Below are positions 60,778 through 63,279 of a stretch of 63,279 nucleotides of DNA, piece by piece. This stretch comes from CAZCJU01 sp964562175 (GTDB lineage Bacteria > Bacillota > Clostridia > Oscillospirales > CAG-272). The first letter of the stretch is position 1; each line of letters starts with the position of its first letter. The DNA lies in assembly GCA_964562175.1 (NCBI GenBank), contig CAZLRV010000012.1:1-63279 (forward strand), read 5' to 3'. The notes below the pieces were generated by a model that had not been told where the DNA came from, did not search any database, and worked only from the letters and a program-made list of their open reading frames with translations. The position numbers were made by a program, and so were the translations under genes.

Positions 60778-62385
60778 ATGAGTAAAGCAAACGCAAAAAA
60801 AAGATCTGATGATATCTGGTATAAGATTCTGGCGATAGTTATCGCCGCAATATTCGTACTCGGCATCGTAATGTCCGTAGTTAAGTCTACGGGACTTGTC
60901 GAACGCATCTCACTTCACACGAACGTGGCGATAAAGAGCGAGAACTATTCGGTAAGCAATGCATCGATGACGTATCTCGTGTACTCGATGTATAACTATT
61001 ATTACAATATGTATTCGCAGTACGGCGACGCATCGTCGTTCGGCTTCGATGCATCACTGCCCCTGAGCAAGCAGACGTACAGCGGTGAACAAAGCTGGAG
61101 AGACTTCTTGGTAGAGTCCGTTACCGAGTCGATGAGGGACAATCTCGTTATATGCGAGGCGTTTAAGGCGGATGAGAGCCTCAGTGCGGAAAAGAGAGCT
61201 GAAATAGAAGCGGAGGCAAAGAAAGAAACCGAAGCGGAGATAGACGCACTTAAGGATATCGCAAAGGAAAACAATGTTTCCGCCGCAAAATACATTTCGC
61301 AAATGTGCTTCTACACAAAGGGTATCGCAGTATCCGATGTCAGCGACGCAATAGAGCTGCAAATGCTTGCAAGCAAGTACAGCGAGTATGTTCGCGAAAG
61401 CTATGAGCTTAACGATGCGGATTACGACGAGAAATACAATGCAAATAAGAAGGATTATCAATACGCCGATTATAAGCAATATACAATAACCGCTGATTAC
61501 GAGGACGATGCAACGGATGCCGAAAAGAAGGCGGCACAGGATAAGGCGAAGGCGGCAATAGAGGCAATAAAGAAGAACATAGATGACGGCATGAGCTTTG
61601 AGGATGCCGTATATAAGTACGAGCAGGAGCTTAAAGCCGAGGAAGAGAAGAAGGACGACGCAGACAAGAAGGATGCCGACGACGAGGCAGAGGACGATAA
61701 GGAAGAGGAAGAAGAGGAAAAGACCGAGGAGGAGCTTAAGAAAGAGATCGCCGACAAGGTGCTTAAGGAAACTCAGGTATACAGCGACGGCGAGCTTGGC
61801 AAATGGATATTCGAATCAAGCACAACTCCCGCTGTCGGCGAGCTTAAGATAATAACCTCCGAGGATGACAATACTCTGTATCAGATAGTAAAACAGCCCT
61901 ACAGACTTGAATATGAAACAAAGAAGTTCTACTATATCTCAATATCAAACGGCGTTGCAACAGATGACAAAAAAGCCGAGGATGTTGTTGCGGACTATCT
62001 TAAGGAGATAGAGGGTAAGCTCACCGCAGGTGATGAGGAAGGCTTCAAGAACCTCGCAGAGCAGTATAAGGATAACGAAAGCTGTACGGTTACGTTCTAC
62101 GACAGCGTAGGCAACCTTAAGAAAGATACGGTAGATTCGAGCCTTTCCGTTGAGGGCTTCGACGATTGGGCATTCGGTGACAGCATTAAGGTCGGCGATA
62201 TCAAGTCGTTCTCGTCCGAATCGGCATCGTATATATTCTATTTCACCGGTAACGGCCCCATCGCTTGGAAGGATGATGTAGATAACGATATACGTGACGA
62301 GAAATACGAGGCAGACGAAAAGGGCTGGGCAGAAAAGTATAAGATCGACGTAAACGAAAAAGCTCAGGAAAAAATCGCAAAATAA
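60778..62385 (+). CDS. Membrane-anchored parvulin/SurA-like foldase
   Basis: A 535-residue protein with an uncleaved N-terminal helix (ILAIVIAAIFVLGIVMSVVK) rather than a lipobox. A SurA-like chaperone region follows (VAIKSENYSVSNASMTYLVY). The parvulin-like part is split by a Lys/Glu/Asp-rich insert at about residues 285-325. A second parvulin-like half appears after LEYETKKFYYISISNGVA, ending IKVGDIKSFSSESASYIFYF. Catalytic residues are hard to place, so it may be a chaperone only. It is the third such protein here. Confidence 0.82.
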   Translation: MSKANAKKRSDDIWYKILAIVIAAIFVLGIVMSVVKSTGLVERISLHTNVAIKSENYSVSNASMTYLVYSMYNYYYNMYSQYGDASSFGFDASLPLSKQTYSGEQSWRDFLVESVTESMRDNLVICEAFKADESLSAEKRAEIEAEAKKETEAEIDALKDIAKENNVSAAKYISQMCFYTKGIAVSDVSDAIELQMLASKYSEYVRESYELNDADYDEKYNANKKDYQYADYKQYTITADYEDDATDAEKKAAQDKAKAAIEAIKKNIDDGMSFEDAVYKYEQELKAEEEKKDDADKKDADDEAEDDKEEEEEEKTEEELKKEIADKVLKETQVYSDGELGKWIFESSTTPAVGELKIITSEDDNTLYQIVKQPYRLEYETKKFYYISISNGVATDDKKAEDVVADYLKEIEGKLTAGDEEGFKNLAEQYKDNESCTVTFYDSVGNLKKDTVDSSLSVEGFDDWAFGDSIKVGDIKSFSSESASYIFYFTGNGPIAWKDDVDNDIRDEKYEADEKGWAEKYKIDVNEKAQEKIAK

Positions 62386-62486
62386 TAAAATTTAATAAAA
62401 AACCTATTGACAATTTGAAAAAAATGTGATATTATATATGCGTTGCACCGACGACTCCGATGCGCAAGGCGTGTCGGAGTCGGTAC

Positions 62487-62577
62487 GGAGGGATGTCCGA
62501 GCGGTTTAAGGAGCCGGTCTTGAAAACCGGTGACTCGTTCATGCGAGCCGTGAGTTCGAATCTCACTCCCTCCGCCA
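62487..62577 (+). tRNA. tRNA-Ser (anticodon UGA)
   Basis: The acceptor arm GGAGGGA pairs with the 3' TCCCTCC, followed by G and an encoded CCA. The anticodon loop CTTGAAA gives TGA. A long variable arm (GACTCGTTCATGCGAGCC) and the T-arm GAGTTCGAATCTC are present, as in type II tRNAs. Confidence 0.96.
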
Positions 62578-62647
62578 AGCAACATTTAGCAGTGAGCGGC
62601 ACGTGCCGTGTTCATATACCGTTGGTAAGCAGATCTACACCATATTC

Positions 62648-62737
62648 GGAGAAGTACTCAAGTGGTGAAGAGGCGCCCCTGCTAAGGGTGTAGGGTGGGT
62701 AACCGCCGCGAGAGTTCAAATCTCTCCTTCTCCGCCA
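62648..62737 (+). tRNA. tRNA-Ser (anticodon GCU)
   Basis: The acceptor GGAGAAG pairs with CTTCTCC, with encoded GCCA. The anticodon loop CTGCTAA gives GCT. A long variable arm (GTAGGGTGGGTAACCGCCGC) and the T-arm AGAGTTCAAATCTCT follow. It lies 70 bp after the first tRNA-Ser. Confidence 0.96.
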
Positions 62738-62740
62738 TTT

Positions 62741-62770
62741 TCTCTCACCGTACACCCGTACGGTGAGAGA
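62741..62770 (+). terminator. Hairpin after the tRNA genes
   Basis: TCTCTCACCGTAC pairs with GTACGGTGAGAGA around ACCC, directly after the tRNA CCA. The T tract after it is poor. Confidence 0.6.
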
Positions 62771-62818
62771 AACAATTGACTCATCCTGCCCAAGCATCGG
62801 TGCATTACGTAGATTGCT

Positions 62819-62888
62819 CTTGACAAATTACCGAAGTTGTGGTATAATAAATATACAAGAAGAGAGACACCGGTAACGGTTGCCTTGC
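62819..62888 (+). repeat. Direct repeat, copy 1 (antitoxin promoter and 5' end)
   Basis: Seventy bases that recur at 63210-63279 with only two differences. The repeat contains a consensus promoter and the first third of the antitoxin RNA. Confidence 0.9.
62820..62848 (+). promoter_or_regulatory. Antitoxin RNA promoter
   Basis: TTGACA and TATAAT are separated by 17 bp, with TGG before the -10 box. No open frame with a ribosome site follows. Confidence 0.85.
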
Positions 62889-62942
62889 AACTGTGAACTA
62901 ACCGTCCTACATTTGCGTGGGCAGGCGGTTAGTTCTTTTTAT
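62855..62942 (+). ncRNA. Putative antisense antitoxin RNA of a type I toxin system
   Basis: The RNA would start about seven bases after TATAAT and end at the terminator GAACTAACCG/CGGTTAGTTC plus Ts (62895-62942). A small 5' hairpin (CGGTTGC-CTT-GCAACTG) is present. Its 3' end is complementary to the end of the toxin message from the other strand, including the toxin stop codon. Size about 88 bases. Role as antitoxin is inferred from this layout. Confidence 0.65.
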
Positions 62943-63015
62943 TGTCATTATTGACAAATGTAATGATCGCCATGATAAACAGGGCGAGTTGAAACAACTC
63001 AGACCATGTAACCAT
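62929..63015 (-). CDS. Holin-like small hydrophobic toxin (type I TA)
   Basis: A 28-residue peptide: MVTWSELFQLALFIMAIITF then VNNDNKKN. It has one membrane helix and a polar, basic end, like the 'putative holin-like toxin' peptides of Bacillota (Fst/TxpA-type membrane toxins). AAGGGGG lies eight bases before the ATG. The stop lies in the antisense RNA terminator. The long leader holds a second SD-like GGAGGAGG that can pair with AACCTCC further on, so translation is probably controlled by folding. Overexpressed peptides of this kind damage the membrane. Confidence 0.72.
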   Translation of the reverse strand: MVTWSELFQLALFIMAIITFVNNDNKKN

Positions 63016-63139
63016 ATGCAACACCCCCTTGTCTATATAGAGTAAGGAGGTTTTTCATTCTTAAGAACGTCTACCTCCTCCATAAGTAAAAATATGGAGC
63101 AAGGCGACCGCCACCGTTATTGTGTCTCTCTTATCGTCT

Positions 63140-63168
63140 ATTGTATCATATTTTATTGCATTAGTCAA
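63140..63168 (-). promoter_or_regulatory. Toxin promoter
   Basis: On the minus strand TTGACT and TACAAT are separated by 17 bp. It drives a leader of about 115 bases before the toxin ATG, convergent with the antitoxin RNA. Confidence 0.75.
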
Positions 63169-63209
63169 TAGCTTGCCCGAAAAAAGTCGAATTTGCTTTT
63201 ATGTTTTCC

Positions 63210-63279
63210 CTTGACAAAATACCAAAGTTGTGGTATAATAAATATACAAGAAGAGAGACACCGGTAACGGTTGCCTTGC
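63210..63279 (+). repeat. Direct repeat, copy 2, cut by the window end
   Basis: This copies 62819-62888 with two substitutions and has the same TTGACA-17-TATAAT promoter (63211-63239). It starts a second antitoxin RNA whose remainder lies beyond the window. Confidence 0.85.

Noticed and set aside
62364..62797. Short frames over the tRNA genes
   Set aside because: They are products of reading the two tRNA-Ser genes as protein on either strand.

Overview
The window reads as one contig of a Gram-positive, spore-forming anaerobe of the Clostridia (Bacillota), most likely an uncultured gut Oscillospirales/Christensenellales-type genome. The evidence is the sporulation gene yunB, LexA with a Gram-positive-type SOS box, zinc-type L33, the c-di-AMP receptor DarA, LCP and MreBCD wall genes, many 'LxxC' lipoproteins, strong GGAGG ribosome sites and sigma-A promoters with 17-bp spacers. 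Most of it is ordinary chromosome. A run of 100 Ns at 39795-39894 and a break in a repeat at the right edge suggest a metagenome or draft assembly.

Layout. 1-3.3 kb is an accessory margin: a clipped ORF, ten tandem 23-bp hairpins, a sigma-region-1.1-like gene with a probable frameshift, a TetR/CPBP-protease pair with a palindromic operator, and a gene remnant. 3.3-14.7 kb is housekeeping: secG, cca, iscU-iscS, holA, a DUF4093 Toprim protein, GtrA, LCP, glyQS, a parvulin lipoprotein and rplS. 14.7-18.2 kb carries a 110-bp tandem repeat, an ECF sigma/anti-sigma pair, a protein made of about 55 tetrapeptide repeats, and lexA. 18.3-25.6 kb holds a HAD phosphatase, an anchored surface protein, a PLP deaminase-like enzyme, DUF4432, DUF3810 and a second parvulin lipoprotein.

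26-29.2 kb is an ABC exporter/DUF1854/DarA operon that ties transport to c-di-AMP. 29.4-39.1 kb is a long leftward wall and morphology block: moxR, DUF58, transglutaminase, a membrane protein, mini-RNase III, maf, mreB, mreC, mreD, yqeG. 39.7-42.3 kb has a zinc-ribbon membrane protein interrupted by the assembly gap, and a propeller-like lipoprotein.

42.5-49.6 kb is a carbohydrate locus: an internally deleted GH3 relic, a pectate-lyase-superfamily lipoprotein, an unusual NlpC/P60-GH36 fusion, and a divergent GH28-like protein. 49.7-55.9 kb holds yunB behind a 20-bp RNA hairpin, an MFS transporter, the rpmG-secE-nusG-rplK-rplA operon, a glucosaminidase lipoprotein and a GNAT enzyme. 56.2-62.4 kb is the VTC-DUF4956-CotH cluster, a small lipoprotein, a second cysteine desulfurase and a third parvulin-like protein. 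The right edge has two tRNA-Ser genes and a type I toxin-antitoxin module (28-residue holin-like toxin, convergent antisense RNA), with the start of a second antitoxin copy where the window ends.

The strongest candidates for something little described are the tetrapeptide-repeat protein (16542-17564), the NlpC/P60-GH36 fusion (43914-46457), the covarying 23-bp hairpin array (167-388) and the toxin-antitoxin module at 62.8-63.3 kb. All family names are read from sequence memory; no search was run.
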